Below, in pieces: positions 24,435 to 40,193 of a stretch of DNA of 64,000 nucleotides. The notes beneath the pieces are model-generated. The model searched no databases and was not told the DNA's origin. It saw nothing but the letters and a program-made list of their open reading frames with translations. The stretch is from Diprion similis (lineage: Eukaryota > Arthropoda > Insecta > Hymenoptera > Diprionidae): assembly GCF_021155765.1 (NCBI RefSeq), contig NC_060116.1:5704001-5768000 (forward strand), given 5' to 3'. Position 1 is the stretch's first letter; each line of letters starts with the position of its first letter. A program made the translations under genes and the position numbers.

Positions 24435-24629
24435 AGCGTGACGTTGGGCTGAAATTTCATGGAGAAGTAACAGCAGCAGCAGCAGCATTTTCCACCATCT
24501 AAGCATTCTGATTGGTTGACTAAGGTTAAGTCGGGTTAGTCAACCAATCAAAACGCTTGGATGGTAGGAAATGCTGCTGCTGCTACTACGTTTTGCTGCT
24601 CATGAAATTCCAGCCCAATGTCTAACGCT
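24435..24629. mobile_element. MITE-like imperfect palindrome, about 195 bp
   Basis: Two arms of about 85-95 bases are near-perfect reverse complements around a spacer of about 13 bases. Shared blocks include GGGCTGAAATTTCATG against CATGAAATTCCAGCCC, a (CAG)n against (CTG)n block, and CTGATTGGTTGACTAA against TTAGTCAACCAATCAAAA. Outer ends read TAAGCG and CGCTAA, so a TA-type target duplication is possible. There is no coding capacity. This fits a foldback or miniature inverted-repeat transposable element; the superfamily is not identified. Confidence 0.6.
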
Positions 24630-25239
24630 AAGATGTCGGACAGCGCGGGCCGTTTGAAAACTGTATATATACTGTAATTTATTTAATAAATCAGGGGGAT
24701 CTTTCATGCGTAAAATGAAACTAACTCAGTTGTAAAATAAACCGAAATTTTACAGTAATAGTTGATCAACTAAAAATCTCATGATTACCGCTAGACTGAG
24801 TCACGTGCCTTTGACTTACATGGTTCCATACACACATTTTGCTTATCAGGTGTTCCGCCAGACTTCAGAACCCTTCTGTGAAAGCTTGGCAATAAACGGT
24901 GAGTAGGGTGGACCACGCACAGAGTAATTTGTTTATTATTGTTATGTAGATGTAAGAAAATAAGTCAAATTTAGTATGAATGCCTAAAACAAAATGTCGC
25001 TTTGATTTCATTAGTAATTCAAGTAAGAAATATGAGCTCTTTGAAAGAATAATTGCTCTGTAAAGTGATGACCGGTGTTCTAACCTCAAAAGTTTTCGGC
25101 GTCACTTAAACTTCTGTAGGTTAGAGGCCTGCTTTATTTGGTTCAATAAACTCCGATGTTGGTAGAACTGAGTGTAGGCAAGTAACACAACACGGCGTCT
25201 TCTCGGTTCGCAGATTATTTTCATTTGGATATTTCTTAA

Positions 25240-28148
<2,909 letters not shown>

Positions 28149-28185
28149 TGAGCGGTAATTTACGAGGGGGTGACTTGACCTCCCA

Positions 28186-28234
28186 AATAAAATAAGAGAA
28201 ATCAGTGACTTTAATGGTAAACTTGTAAAATAAA
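28186..28234 (+). terminator. Polyadenylation signals of the NO66-like gene
   Basis: AATAAA at 28186-28191 and again at 28229-28234, 38 and 81 bases after the stop. Confidence 0.5.
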
Positions 28235-29259
28235 GCACAAAGGTGCATTTAATTTCTTAAAATAAAAGAAATCAACTTGTATTGACAAATCTTATAACCG
28301 ACGATGATTGGTCTAGGCTGAACAATGAACTTGGAATTTTCCGTGCAATAGAAAGCACACGATTGAATTTAAAAAAGAATGTAACTTTCACGCATCCGTA
28401 AAGATGCAATCGGGTGCCGACAGGTTCTAGAGAGTTTTGTGTGTTAAAACGTATATTATCTACATAGAAAATAATTTTCTTCATAATATTGTGTTTTTTT
28501 ATTTTTTCAATCCCGACTATCGATAGATTATTAACTTTTAATCATTGAACGTCTGAGAAGATACCGGAATACGGGGGGTATTCTTCTTCGGAATAGAGAT
28601 ATTTGAGTTTATTTTATTACTAAAGATATGGGTACGGCCAATTGATATACCTATTATTGAAATAGTAAGGGATAATATTGAGAACTGTTGAAGTATCGTC
28701 TCGAATGATATGACCGTGTGAATAATTTTCCATCCATATAGTACTGTCCGTAGCTGTTTCAATAGAATACAAAACTATCACAGTATAATCAGTTACATAA
28801 ATAAACGTTTGTGTATACATTTTTATGTCATATGTATGTTACGTATATACTTAATATCTAGCGATCTCCAATATGTGGAATAAATTGATTGGCACTGATA
28901 TTTTGCAGTTCATAGTAGAAATACGGAGCACTTATTTTATTTCTATACCGTATCACCAGTTGTTATACTAACGATAAGTATAAAACTTTCACATTCCAGG
29001 AAAATATATAGACCTGAAACTGAATCTGATATTTTGGCGTTTTCCGCAATACTAATTGTGCGAATAAAATTCAATTACACCTAGTCTTGAGGGTCTTCAT
29101 GTATTATTATATGATCTGTATAAATTGCAGATGTATCTTGAACAACTCGCACATCCATCCTCATGTCGATAATTTGAATCTTCCCTTTGAATCGGATCTT
29201 CGCGTTCATTATTACACAAAATCAATAAGCGAATAATGCCAATCGATCTAGACCTTATA
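28235..29259. other. Convergent intergenic region, 3' UTR of MCFD2-like gene on the minus strand
   Basis: No coding exon is seen. A minus-strand AATAAA (TTTATT on the plus strand) at 28936-28941 could end the MCFD2 transcript, giving a 3' UTR of about 320 bases. Confidence 0.4.
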
Positions 29260-30329
29260 CTATGGTATTATAAGTTTTTTATCTCTTCTCGCCTCTGTAT
29301 TTTCGTCCCTTTGTCTTCCAAGCACATATTCGATGTATCCCAAGTATCCGTCATTGTCCAGGTCGTCTTCTTCAAGTACATTGTCAATTAGATCTATAAT
29401 ATAAATGAGGGAGTTTGCGGTCATACTTTACGCTAAAAAATCCCTCCATAGAATGTCTGTTATTGACAATAGAGGAAATTATTCGCTGCTGTGCTTTTTG
29501 CCTTGTTTCCGCCACATCCTAGACATTTATTATAGACCGATTAAATTGATTCGATCAACAAATATAGAAGCTTGTCTACTTTTTACCTTGTTTTCGCCAC
29601 AATCTGAAGACATTTATTATACATACTTAAATTGATTCAGGCAACAAATATGGAAGCTTGCGTGTTTTTTTACTAAGTGGAAGATGACTGTTGTATAAAA
29701 ACCTACCAATAATCCTAGGCAGTTCGTCTTCTAGATTTTCCCCTGCTGTTTCATATTCAGTCCTTTCGTCCCCTTCGTGTTGATGCAAGGTATGCAGAAT
29801 TGCATTCAGGATTTCCAAACCGTCAAGTTTGGTGTTATTGTCAATATCGTGGAAGCTGACAATTACCAAGATCATTAAAAAGGTTTAGACTAGAAATAGA
29901 CTAAGACGTTTTTCAACCAACAGAATATCATTAATCACTCAAAATTGTACCTAGCACTTAACAGATCATCACTACTCGTTATCAAACCATCCTGTCGTGA
30001 GACAAAATAGAATACATACTTGAAATAATAGAACTCCAATTCCTGGTCAGACATTTTCGAGAGATCCAATTGATCCGCTAAGGCACCCAAGTCTTCTTTC
30101 AAATGGCTGCAAGAAAGACAGAACATTGGTTGTCTAAATAACCATGAGAATGGACGATAAAAAATTATAGATACCTGGCATCGTGTAAAAGTTCGGCGTC
30201 CTGGGTCAGTTTTAAACCATCCTTTTGTGGGGCGTAATGATGATGCGAAATCCCGCTCTTGGGATGATGTGGTCCGCGAAATCCGACGGAAACTTCAACC
30301 AAGAATCCCGCCAGTACCAGGAGCAGCAT
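29260..30329 (-). CDS. MCFD2: MCFD2-like EF-hand secretory cargo-receptor subunit
   Basis: Four minus-strand exons encode 174 aa: 30329-30175, 30106-30020, 29855-29707 and 29393-29260. MCFD2 is a lumenal calcium-binding partner of the lectin ERGIC-53/LMAN1 in ER-to-Golgi transport. The N-terminus MLLLVLAGFLVEVSVGF is a signal peptide, followed by a His-rich linker. A helix (SKMSDQELEFYYF) leads into EF-hand 1, DIDNNTKLDGLE. EF-hand 2 is DLDNDGYLGYIE. Both have acidic or amide side chains at positions 1, 3, 5 and the invariant Glu at 12, so both should bind calcium. The C-terminal tail is charged (EARRDKKLIIP). Introns have phases 2, 2 and 1. An 85 bp tandem duplication lies in the third intron. 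The exon 2/3 junction gives Asn-Phe where vertebrate MCFD2 has Lys-Met; this is a small uncertainty. Confidence 0.9.
29494..29660. repeat. Tandem duplication of an 85 bp unit
   Basis: Copy 1 (29494-29578) and copy 2 (from 29579) share the ordered blocks CTTTTTRCCTTGTTT, CGCCACA, GACATTTATTATA, TTAAATTGATTC, CAACAAATAT and GAAGCTTG. They differ by scattered substitutions and small indels. The duplication lies in intron 3 of the MCFD2-like gene. Confidence 0.85.
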
Positions 30330-30431
30330 CTAGTTTCGAAGGTAAAATCATTTTTCAGTACACGAATGCATGACAAGTTTGATGAAGGAAATGTTGCGCA
30401 AGAGTAAAAGTTAATCCGACAGTAATTGGGG

Positions 30432-30527
30432 TCTGATTCTGATTTTTTTTTTTACCACCGGTGAAAACGTTGATAAACGCTATTCTAACCAATCAGAAAG
30501 CAGTTCTAACCGAAAATCAGAATCAGA
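30432..30527. repeat. Inverted repeat with 15-base perfect arms
   Basis: TCTGATTCTGATTTT at 30432-30446 is the exact reverse complement of AAAATCAGAATCAGA at 30513-30527. The 66-base interior contains CCAATCAGAA, resembling the TTGACTAA-flanked core of the palindrome at 24435-24629. It could be a second foldback element, in the upstream region of the MCFD2-like gene. Confidence 0.5.
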
Positions 30528-31259
30528 AATGATAAAAAAGTTAATTTGCCATTAAAAATCGTGAGTAAAAACATAATCAATATGTTTTGCATAGATTCTT
30601 TGAAACAAGTCTATGAAAATTTACGAATATTATATATCATTAATCAGGCTTCTATTCTATGTACCGCACTTAGTTGTTTGCCTTTTTTCACAACTGCATG
30701 TATCCTAAATTCTTGTCTAAGCCTTCAAATGATATCGGTATCAATGAATCTCTGTTTTCAGGGTGTGAAATTGTGATTTACAAAGAACATAACACACTTC
30801 TAACTAATTGTAAACATGTAAAATCTCAAGATCCACGTTTGCGGTAAAATAAGCTTAGTCAAAGAAATGTATTTTCCCAAAAATGAATACCGGTATCCAT
30901 ATAAACCTGATCAAGCAAATGATAAAAACGTCGACACTTGGAGAAAGCTACTGCCCGGGTGGCACAATAGAACCTGCTGTGATTTATTCACTGACGATGC
31001 TAGAGAGGCAGTACATACATAGGTATAATACACTGGTCTACGAAACACGCTTGCCAGGCAGAGGCAGAGAAAGCGAGGGTTACAGGGACAGGGTGCACCG
31101 TACACTCTTGGTGACAGATGCGTGGTGCGGTGCAGGGTAATTATTATACGATTACCCACAAGGCCATTGATTTAGATTGGACTCCGGGGGTCCGGGAGGC
31201 GCGCTCGGCCCCAGGAGCACTGTCACCCTGTGGAAATATGTTTCAAGATACGAAATAAA

Positions 31260-31282
31260 GGGGGGGGGGGGGGGGGGGGGGG
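31260..31282. repeat. Homopolymer G tract of about 23 bases
   Basis: An unbroken G run, followed about 115 bases later (about 31398-31416) by a second G-rich patch (GGGTGGGGGGTGGGGG). The exact length in a homopolymer may be an assembly error. Confidence 0.8.
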
Positions 31283-34200
31283 CACCAACCCCTGGTACAA
31301 ACCGAGCCCTATTTCCGGCCTCCGTCAAAGTTCAATCCTGTGTTTTCAACTCACTATCTCGCATTTTCATCACCCCATATCAGCTCGGGCATTGCAGGGT
31401 GGGGGGTGGGGGTGGTTTATCATCGGCAATCAAAATATACATATTCCTATATCAATACCTGTTTGTACAATCGCATGCTTGCCTGCTAGGTATGTATTTG
31501 TGTGTGTATGTATATATACTCACCCCTCGCTGCCCAATCAAAGTTTTATATCAGTCGCAGAGTGTTTTATATGTACCTACTTCTATGGATTATTCCTGCA
31601 GTTTGAAAGGAAATAAAACCGTTTGAAAAATAGATACATATAATACGTCAATAGGTTGCATGGGCAATAAGTCAACTTTTCAAGTAGCTATACATAGCCT
31701 GTATACATCACGTTCGTGCATCTTTCATATTCTCAATCGATCTATTTTCCGCTAAAACTTCCAGAGCTCGAAAGGACGAATCCTATTTTGTCTTTTTGTT
31801 CGTGCAACAATCTCTACGAGGTACTTTTTCTCTTCGTATTTGGTGAGGATATAATTGAGCTTCAGAAACGGTAGTGTTATAGTAAATCGATTATAATTAT
31901 GACTGAAACTGAGAAGTAATTTATTTAAACGAAAAACGGTTAAGAAACAAAAAAAATATCATCACGAAAATCGATTATTACACGCCTATTCAGGTGAAAA
32001 GTTACGAATCAATCAGTCCACCTATTCGTCGTCATTGACGTTGAATTATACGCTGATCACGATGCAATTGTAACGGAGATGTGTCCGTTACAAGCGCCTG
32101 GTTCAATTGATTAATTCAGCGCGTTAGATCGATGAAATATAGTAAACGAGTATAAATCCATCGAAGTTATACTCGACGTGCATTCCACCAGCTATAACAG
32201 GCTACAAATCCACTTGAAATATCGTTTGCACGTTTCTCGGAGGTGTAATGCATTAGGTGTGTGCAGAGTGCATTATTGTTTGCGAGTGTAGGTGGCAAAA
32301 GACGCAGACTTACACGCGCTCGGGGTAGTTAGGAATCAATTTTATCGGCTTAAGAGGGGCGGATGCATATGCTGGGGGGCCTGAGGGGCTTAGAGCGCAA
32401 GTGGACTCCGAGTGGACCCCGAGTGGACCCCCGGAGGGTCTCACCCTAGCCGGGCAACTCCTCCCTCCGGGTGTCGAAATCTATAAATAATTTATATCAT
32501 TTGGTCCATTCATCGGGCGAGCCCATATGTACGAACCTGTGTCGCCTTACGCGAATCGCTCGCCTCCCGGGGTTCGCGGCGAACGGAACCTGCTGCCATG
32601 CCGTTCGAATGCGCGGGTTTCTCGTTTCGGGCCTCCACGTGCTCGGTGTAGACCTCTTTGGGAGATATTGACGAGCATGTCACTGATTGTGAGAAATGTT
32701 TCGAAAATTTGCTAAAAGTAACTATTTAGTGCGATTACGGTTCTAATAGTTTGGTTCACCAGAATTTTTTAGGCAGAAACAAAGCCTTGACATCAATTTA
32801 TTGTCGCACCAACGTCAAATCGTTTCAATTGTTAGAAAAAAATATAGCGCGAGTAAACATAATCGAAAAGAATTAATTGTACATACCGTATAGAATTTCT
32901 GGTTACGGATATAATAATTTGATTCATTTTCTACCCGGAAATATGTTTTTTGGTTATAGTGAAAAAATTCAAATTTTTTTAAATGGACGTTCCTTGGCCA
33001 AAAATCGATATAGTAGTACATTGAGTACCCGTGGAGATCACACATGACTCTCCGAAAATACAAAAACGCAAATTACTACTTTTACTAATTGTATAATACA
33101 AATTGCTTGAAAATCATTTGATATCTAGTAAATTCATTCCACACACGCTACGCCAGTTCATTTTATTGAAATGATTATTTCCTACAAAGTCATCGAAACA
33201 GGTTTTCTCTTATCTCGATAATCAATTCAACATGGTCATTTTTTTTTTTTATCAAAATCAATATCGGTGCACTGTTATGAAATCAAACGTTCAACGACGC
33301 GAACGTTATAAAAAAAATTATTTCACTAGAAATTTTGTAAGAAATATAAGTCATTTGAATAAAATCAGTCATCGTGGGGTGAAATAAAACGAATTAAAAC
33401 TAGACTTGAAACAATTTTAACCGAATTGAAACGAAGCGTCAATATCCAAGCATTCATTTTCAATCACAGTATTTTCTATTTTTCAATAATTAAAGAGATC
33501 CCCGTAGCTTATACAAACGTAACAAATAACAATAAATTTTCTAAATACTCAACGTACGGCTATTTAAAAAAAAAAAAAAAATTCATAAAAAGTATCAATT
33601 TTTGGCCAACCAACTTCCTAAAGGACTCTACAACAACCACAACCAGAAATTCCCCTGAATGTAGCGACAGCTCACAGGTAGTTATTTTTTAATGCAAGCG
33701 CCATATCGACACCCGAAGCAAGTGCATCCGTCGTTTGAAATTCAAAACCGTGGCTGCATTGTCGGTGAATTTTTAATTCGATTCACTTGATCGAGGCCCG
33801 TGACTATCCGGGCATCGGATCTCACCCGGGACCCTTGGACGACCCGGAGGGACTCGGACCGAGGAACTGCAGGTTATGTCGCAAGCTGCACGGGAGCTTT
33901 TAAGCGCCCCTGCATACAAGCGTGGATGAACTTACCTCCGCTATTTCCACGGCCCAATCCGCGTCTCGATCAACCGGGAATAACCGGAATAGGTTTACGG
34001 CAAACAAATAAACAAACTGCCGAGCGATCTGGAGGCGAATTTACCGTATTTTCTCTGTTTTGTTCCGCGTTTTCGCGACGACGGGATGAGAGATTATCGA
34101 CGTTTCAACGGAGTCTGCGTATTCCGGACGTGCGCCACTCTCCGTCGACCCGACGTACCTCTTCGGGTCCTCGTCTTCCTCCTCGTCCTCGGAAGACGAT

Positions 34201-36451
34201 TAAAGATCACCGAGAAATCGGATTGACGTCAATTTTTTTAAAAAGGATCCGATCAATTGGAAATCAGCCATCGGCTTTGCGGAATTAATTTCCATATCAG
34301 CTACGCGCTCAATTCTAAGAGTCAATGCTATTAACGTGTTTACAGCAAGATAAAAAAAAAACAGAAATCTGTACAATTGTCATCCAGTCTTTATCTGGAT
34401 ACTATTTTTTTACGCTTTCTGCCGATCGATCAACGAGTTTGACGACTGCGGTAACTTCCTGTAACTTGAATTTCGTGTACGCAATTACTTAATTAGCTTT
34501 TCAGCGCTCCTGAGCCAGCTGCAGCAAGGCATAGATCGGAGGATTGATATCTGAATTGAAACAAATTTCTACACCGAGAAATTCATGATTAAATGTAGAA
34601 GAATTAATAGCGAAGATGATCTTATAATTATAAGTCTTATATTATTTTGACGGTGAAATCTCACTCGAGGTGTCATACGCGAATTAAATAATTACAATAA
34701 AAGGCTTTGTACATCGTAAATTCATTTTTTTTCAACGATTTGTACACCGAATAATAAATACACCAAAAAAATGCGATCGAAAAACTTGAGAACTGGTTAT
34801 TCAATGAGCATTGATGGACTTCGCGATTCTGCATATCATTCTCGAGGACAGTTGGATTGAAGCGAAATAATTTTGGACTTTACGATTAAAAACTTTTTTT
34901 ACCACGTGTTTGTATTATTGTATTCTTATTTTGCAAAATTGTTCTCCGAAATTCGTTTCGATCTTTCCTGCAGTCCCGCTTGCTATTTTGCTGTATAAAT
35001 TTGTGAATACAATCCAACAGTTGAGTATCTACGATTGGCGGTGGAAAATTCAAAGTCACGAACTCGCCGCGCTTTCTCGCAATATCCCCCGGGAATTTTC
35101 GTGAATACTAATTCCAGGCTGCAAATTGCGTGCAAATAAGCGATATGGTTCTACATAGCATGACCTGGACTGTACAAATATAAATATACGTATTTTATTT
35201 CATTGACCATCACTTTCCATAAAACAAAGTCTTAAATTCTGGCTGCAGGTCAAAGAATGAATTGCTATTAATTATTCGTCGAGAAATTATTTGTTTTTAC
35301 AGAACCCTCGTGTTTCGTCTTACATACCTAATTGGTATGTTCAAAAATTCTCTGTACACAAAACGGGGGATCGTATGTTCCGTCGACATTTGCCGAAGGT
35401 AAAAACGGCTTTCTTTTTTATTTCTCAAGTCTGTATAATACTCAATTACCTCGAGCACATGTATAATTTGTGAAAAAACATGACTGTGAAAAAAGGTCTG
35501 TGGAATGATGAAATAAAATTCCGAGTATTATAATTATTCGTTGTTTTTTTTACATTACACTGTACAATTCTCATTTTCGTTTTTTATCATATTCTCGAGA
35601 TATACTGCGTGTTAAATAATTACGAAGTACATAAAATGGAGATAAAATTTTCTGACAAATCAATTGCCGCTATTTACTTTGTAGAATAACTTTCACATTG
35701 CGAGAAAATTGGCAATTTTGAAAAAAAATTCAGTTTCCAAAACGTCTGAAGACCGTCCAAAAATTGTTTCTTCATTGAACTAAAAGCATTTTGCTTAAAT
35801 ATTTCCATTTTAAATTGAACGGGTTAATTTACCAACCCCTCGCGATCTGCAAAAGGAAGATCCTTTCGCCTGCGTGTAAGTTTGCACACGAATACCTCGG
35901 CGACGCGACGTACGAATGGATTCGAAGGCGACATCGACCTCGAGGGCAGTCTAATGATTGTCCGCGAATTGGCGTACAATATTTTCCTTTCCATTTTTCG
36001 GCTTTTTTCACCGAAAATTCGAGGATTCGAGGATGATCCTCCGGTAGGCGGGTCTCAACTTTTGAGCAGTCACAGCGGATGGGTCTCGCGTTGCCATGCC
36101 AACGACCGTAGCCTAAAGCTATGCTTTTATTGATTCCAAGCCGCAAACAATGTACAGGAGAGGATGTTTCTCTCGGTTCTGCGAATCTATCTAGATGGAG
36201 GATTATTAATAACGTAACTTAAAACACCGTGTCATGTATACGCTTTATTCTTCTTCGTCTCTTTCTTCGATCTACCCGCGTAGCTCCGATGCCTCTTATT
36301 TTCCCTTTCTCGCCTCGCGTGTATCGTTCCGTGCGACATACCTACGCACAAGAAAATTTTTTCCGCTGAGTAAAGTAAAGAAACCAAAGACGACTTAAGG
36401 TTACTTCGAATAACCTTCTTACCGGCAAAATAATCATTCGATTAGAAGAAC

Positions 36452-36472
36452 AGAGAGAGAGAGAGAGAGAGA
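36452..36472. repeat. (AG)n microsatellite
   Basis: An AG/GA run of about 20 bases in a purine-rich stretch. Confidence 0.85.
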
Positions 36473-39400
36473 AAAAAAGAAAAAATCAAGTAAAGCGAGA
36501 GAAAAACTGGAGCAAATCTCTAAAAGTATAACGTGTTAAACACTTAAATGATTATTCTCCGAACTTTGTTACTTACGAAAATTTTTATTATCTGAAATGA
36601 AAAAATTTGGCCTCCCGAATACAAAAAAATTCACTAAATAATTTTTTGATCTTGAAACGAAAGGGGAAGGTTAAAAATTTTTTTTTTTTGAAATTGCAAA
36701 GGGGTGCAGCAGTGTAGAATAGAACGGCAAGGGATGAGAAGTAATAGGTCGTATCGTTGGTTGAAAATGTATAGGAGAAAATTTGAATTTTCAGATACTC
36801 GCGGGCGGTCTAAAGTACATTAAAATCTCAACATGTGGTCCTCGTGTTCCTTCCGCGATCTCGATTGCGAGCCAACGAGCAGAAAACGCGATCAGCACCG
36901 CAAGTTCGCGTCATTGATTGCATTGTCTTCGGTTCAGGTTTGAAAAAAATTTCGTTTCTTTTTTTCCCTCTCGTCTGGGTAAATTGGCCTCTTCCGGTTA
37001 ACTGATGCGCCCAAAATTGAGGCCGTGGAGCGTGATTCGGGAATTTACTTGCCGGGCGCGACGCGTACGAACGAACGCACGAACGAAGGCTTACCTTAAT
37101 TGACAATGAATATTACCATGTTGCACCTACGTCTATAACGCTTGATTTGCATGCATTATATGCCCGTACTGCGCAGGGACAAACCTCGTTAAACGATTCG
37201 CGCGAAGAATAGGTATAGAATCGCCTATCGGTTATACCCGTGTAATTTTTCAATGAATAACGCGCAAGGAATCATAGGAACGATTAATATGAAAGTTTGA
37301 GAGACGTTTTCTGAGCCGTTGCCGTGAAGTTTGACGCATGAAAATTGCCCAAAGCTATGCGCCGGGCGTAACGCGCTTGTAACGTCATCCGATCGACTCG
37401 TATTGAAACTGCCCGTCAAATAATATATTCATAGCTTCCACATGGTTAAACATGCCGCCTCCCACGCCACCCACTCAATGCCGTCCCCCTCGCAACCGCA
37501 TCGCATCCGAGTTATCGGTGTATAACGATTCGAAAATACCGCCGCCATGTTGCCAATTGCATTTATCCTCCACGCTTGAGCAGAGTGCGGATTTTCGAAT
37601 TTTTCAACCACCGCCGTGAAAGCGATCGGTTAAAGTTTCCAATATTATTATACGATCGTATGAATTATTTACAGTTGCTCGAGTAAGGAAGAAAGATCGT
37701 AAAAATTTTATGCTGCGATTACGCAAATTTACGACCAACTGAATTATCCTTCTGGTAATTTTCTCATCTGTCGAACTGAGATGCGTGTTTATATTTTACG
37801 GTGAATGGAATTTTATGTAATATTCGTTGACCGAAAGGTACGCAACGGTGATTTTTCCTACAAAATTGATCGCATTTAACACTGATCTGATTTCTCTCTT
37901 GACAATTACTTTTTATCGAAGCTAATATTTATTGGCTTGTAACGTGAGTCGTAATAATTAATCTAACATTGCACGTGTAATTGCAGTAGGTATACAACCT
38001 TTTACTTTTCCTCACCGGGAGTAATAATTTCTAACAAGACTTGTTCATTCTTCGATTGTTTTCAAACTCGTTTAACTTCTTCAAGTCTTTCGCGGCTGCT
38101 TCCGTGTCTCCTCGTTTTACTCAGTTTGTCTTGAGGTTTGATTTCTGCAAATTAATGCAGCTTGATATCGAAATCAAAGTCCTTTGAATGATCGATTTCA
38201 AAATTACCGTCACGCCTTATTTTGGCGCACGAATAAAGACAAATTCGCACGCGGAAAGAATTAAGATTCGTAATTTATGGAGGCTAAAATTAGTTTTAGA
38301 AAAGTGAGTATAAAAATGAAAAAGGTAGAATCTGGTCGAGCTGATATCATCCGATATTCGCTACAACCACACCCCAATATTTCCGTAGGTTATAATCTCG
38401 CAGGACTTCGAAGGACGAGAATATATCGATGATCCGCGAGTGTCCATCCATGTGGGGAAGTTATCTGTAAATTTGCGATGCCCTCGGAGCGACCAAAATT
38501 GACTTAGCGAAAAAATCCTTAAAAGCTTGTCCGTCCGGCTGGTAAATCGTAGCCGGGAAGCTACCCTGAGCGTGGTTTTTTTTTTCTCTTCTCTAATACG
38601 TCTAAGAGAGTGGGTAGAAAGTGGTTTAAAAATTCCCGCTTAATCGCTCGGCCGGCAATGACTAAGTGCAAAATTATTTTTAAAATATTTTCTTAACCCT
38701 GTTAACCGGGAAGCTGACCCCGGTTTAACTCCAAAAAGAATTCGAAATTCCCTTCTGCGTGTGGTTTTTTGACACGCCGCAAGCTTTTTTCCCCCCTTTG
38801 CTTGGTTGCACGTGGTAGAGAAGAAAAAAAAAAGAAAAAAAAAGAAAACCACGCACACATATAGACGGTGAAGCACTTTCCCTCGCGTGCCTTGGTTACG
38901 AGAATATTATATTTACAAATGGATATTCTCGCGAGATGATCGTTTCACGGGTTTTTCAGTCAGAAAATGAGAAGAACAAAAAACAGAAAAGCAAAAGAAA
39001 AAAAAAAAAAGTAACCAGCCAACCCTTATTTTTGCCTGCACCTTTAATGTTCCAAGCTCTCTTGGCTAATTATCAAAATGTTGCAGTGAATAATTGATTT
39101 AATATCAATGATACGGTTTTCCGGATGTGATACAGCGTCTACCGTGAGGTGTGCGTACGGATGTAGACGTACATACATATTTATTTATACGTATATAGCG
39201 AGAAGTATATAGCTGGAGGACCGGCGAGCGACGAACAAGACTTGCGATGGAGTTTCCAATTTGCCGCGGGGCGCCGTCGGGCGACGTTTAACAACTTTTT
39301 AATGGAAGCCCGGAGACCGTCGTCAGCCCCGGCAACCGACGTCGAAACGCAAAGTCTACCGGGTGTCTCTTGCAGTAAATATTTTCGTACTTTTACACCC

Positions 39401-40046
39401 CCAATTTCAACAAAGATATCCCTGGAAAATAATATCGTCAAACGACCAAGAATAACTAACGTCGACCTAAGATTTCCAAATTTCCGGGAAACTCCTGCAC
39501 CCAAGAGATCGACGAGTTTTGAAGTACGTGAAGAAGAGTTTGAGGATTAATAGAGGTCAAAGAATTTCCCACTTTTATCTGGCAAACAATTTTCTTCCAG
39601 GTATGTGTATAGGGGTAAGGGTATATAGAGTAAGGTTCTTCCGGTGTGCATTTTCCCTTTACTTCCCCTATTCGCTTTCGTTAACGCTCCTCGCGCTCCT
39701 CCGTCCCTTTTCTACGAGTTCCACGAGGAGGCCGCACAAGGGTTGGGGGGGGGGGAGGAGGAGGAGGAGGGGGCCGGTGGCGCCGACGGCGGAAGCGTCA
39801 CGTACTACTCTGAAACAAAAACGTAGCGACGCCAAATCCGATTACCCGCGAGAGCGCCGGGACGCGGATGGTGTACTGGGCGAACCGAGGAGCAAGGGAT
39901 TCGGCGGACGAGCAGGTCGACACGAGGAGAAAGAGGAGCCTCCGCCAGCGTGAGGAAAGGCAAAGGAAAATGGGGGTGGAGAAAAAGGAGGACGACGAGC
40001 CAACGAAAGCCGGGAGAAAGCGGAACCGAGAGAGGGAGAAGGAAGG

Positions 40047-40150
40047 ATGGATGCCTGCCTGCTGGAGGCGGCGAACGAGGGTGTCTTCGGGGTCGTGCGG
40101 AGGATGCTGGAGGCGGCGGTGGCGGCGAAGGACGAGAATGACGAGGAGGA

Positions 40151-40187
<37 letters not shown>

Positions 40188-40193
40188 TGCGGG
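40047..40193 (+). CDS. Candidate first coding exon with ankyrin-like start
   Basis: ATG at 40047 opens a frame whose first 35 residues (MDACLLEAANEGVFGVVRRM, then LEAAVAAKDENDEED) fit the helix-loop-helix spacing of an ankyrin repeat: an AANEG turn, then VVRRMLEA, then KDEND. An (EG)n tract encoded by the GAGGGT array follows. A weak donor-like GGAGGTGTAAC comes near 40193; without splicing the frame runs on to 40419-40421 through a proline run. No further ankyrin exons were found in the window. It may be a real gene whose other exons lie far away, or a composition effect. Confidence 0.3.
40152..40187. repeat. (GAGGGT)6 hexamer minisatellite
   Basis: Six perfect units over 36 bases. The plus strand carries six GGG runs with three-base spacers, a sequence able to form a G-quadruplex. 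It is not the insect telomere unit TTAGG. Confidence 0.95.

Larger units (their letters stand above)
23759..25239. other. Intergenic between cluster gene 3 and the NO66-like gene
   Basis: It holds the cluster gene 3 poly(A) signal at 23830-23835, a long inverted repeat at 24435-24629, and presumably the NO66 promoter and 5' leader (about 25100-25239). No further gene is recognised. Confidence 0.6.
30330..39240. other. Long region without a convincing gene
   Basis: It contains a hairpin at 30432-30527, a 23-base G run at 31260-31282, a short GAGTGGAC(C/T)CC triplication at about 32400-32433, and an (AG)n run at about 36452-36472. A moderately GC-rich 162-codon frame at 33800-34288 starts with GTG and shows no domain. 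Regions around 32.5, 34.1 and 36.9-37.6 kb are richer in GC than their surroundings but give no supported exon. They may be regulatory DNA of the homeobox gene or exons of a gene I cannot read. Confidence 0.45.

Noticed and set aside
33800-34288. 162-codon plus-strand frame
   Set aside because: It starts with GTG, is Arg/Ser/Pro-rich from local GC content, and has no domain, signal peptide or splice signals.
40152-40187. Interstitial telomere repeat
   Set aside because: The unit is GAGGGT, not TTAGG or another known insect telomere unit, and the array is only six copies.
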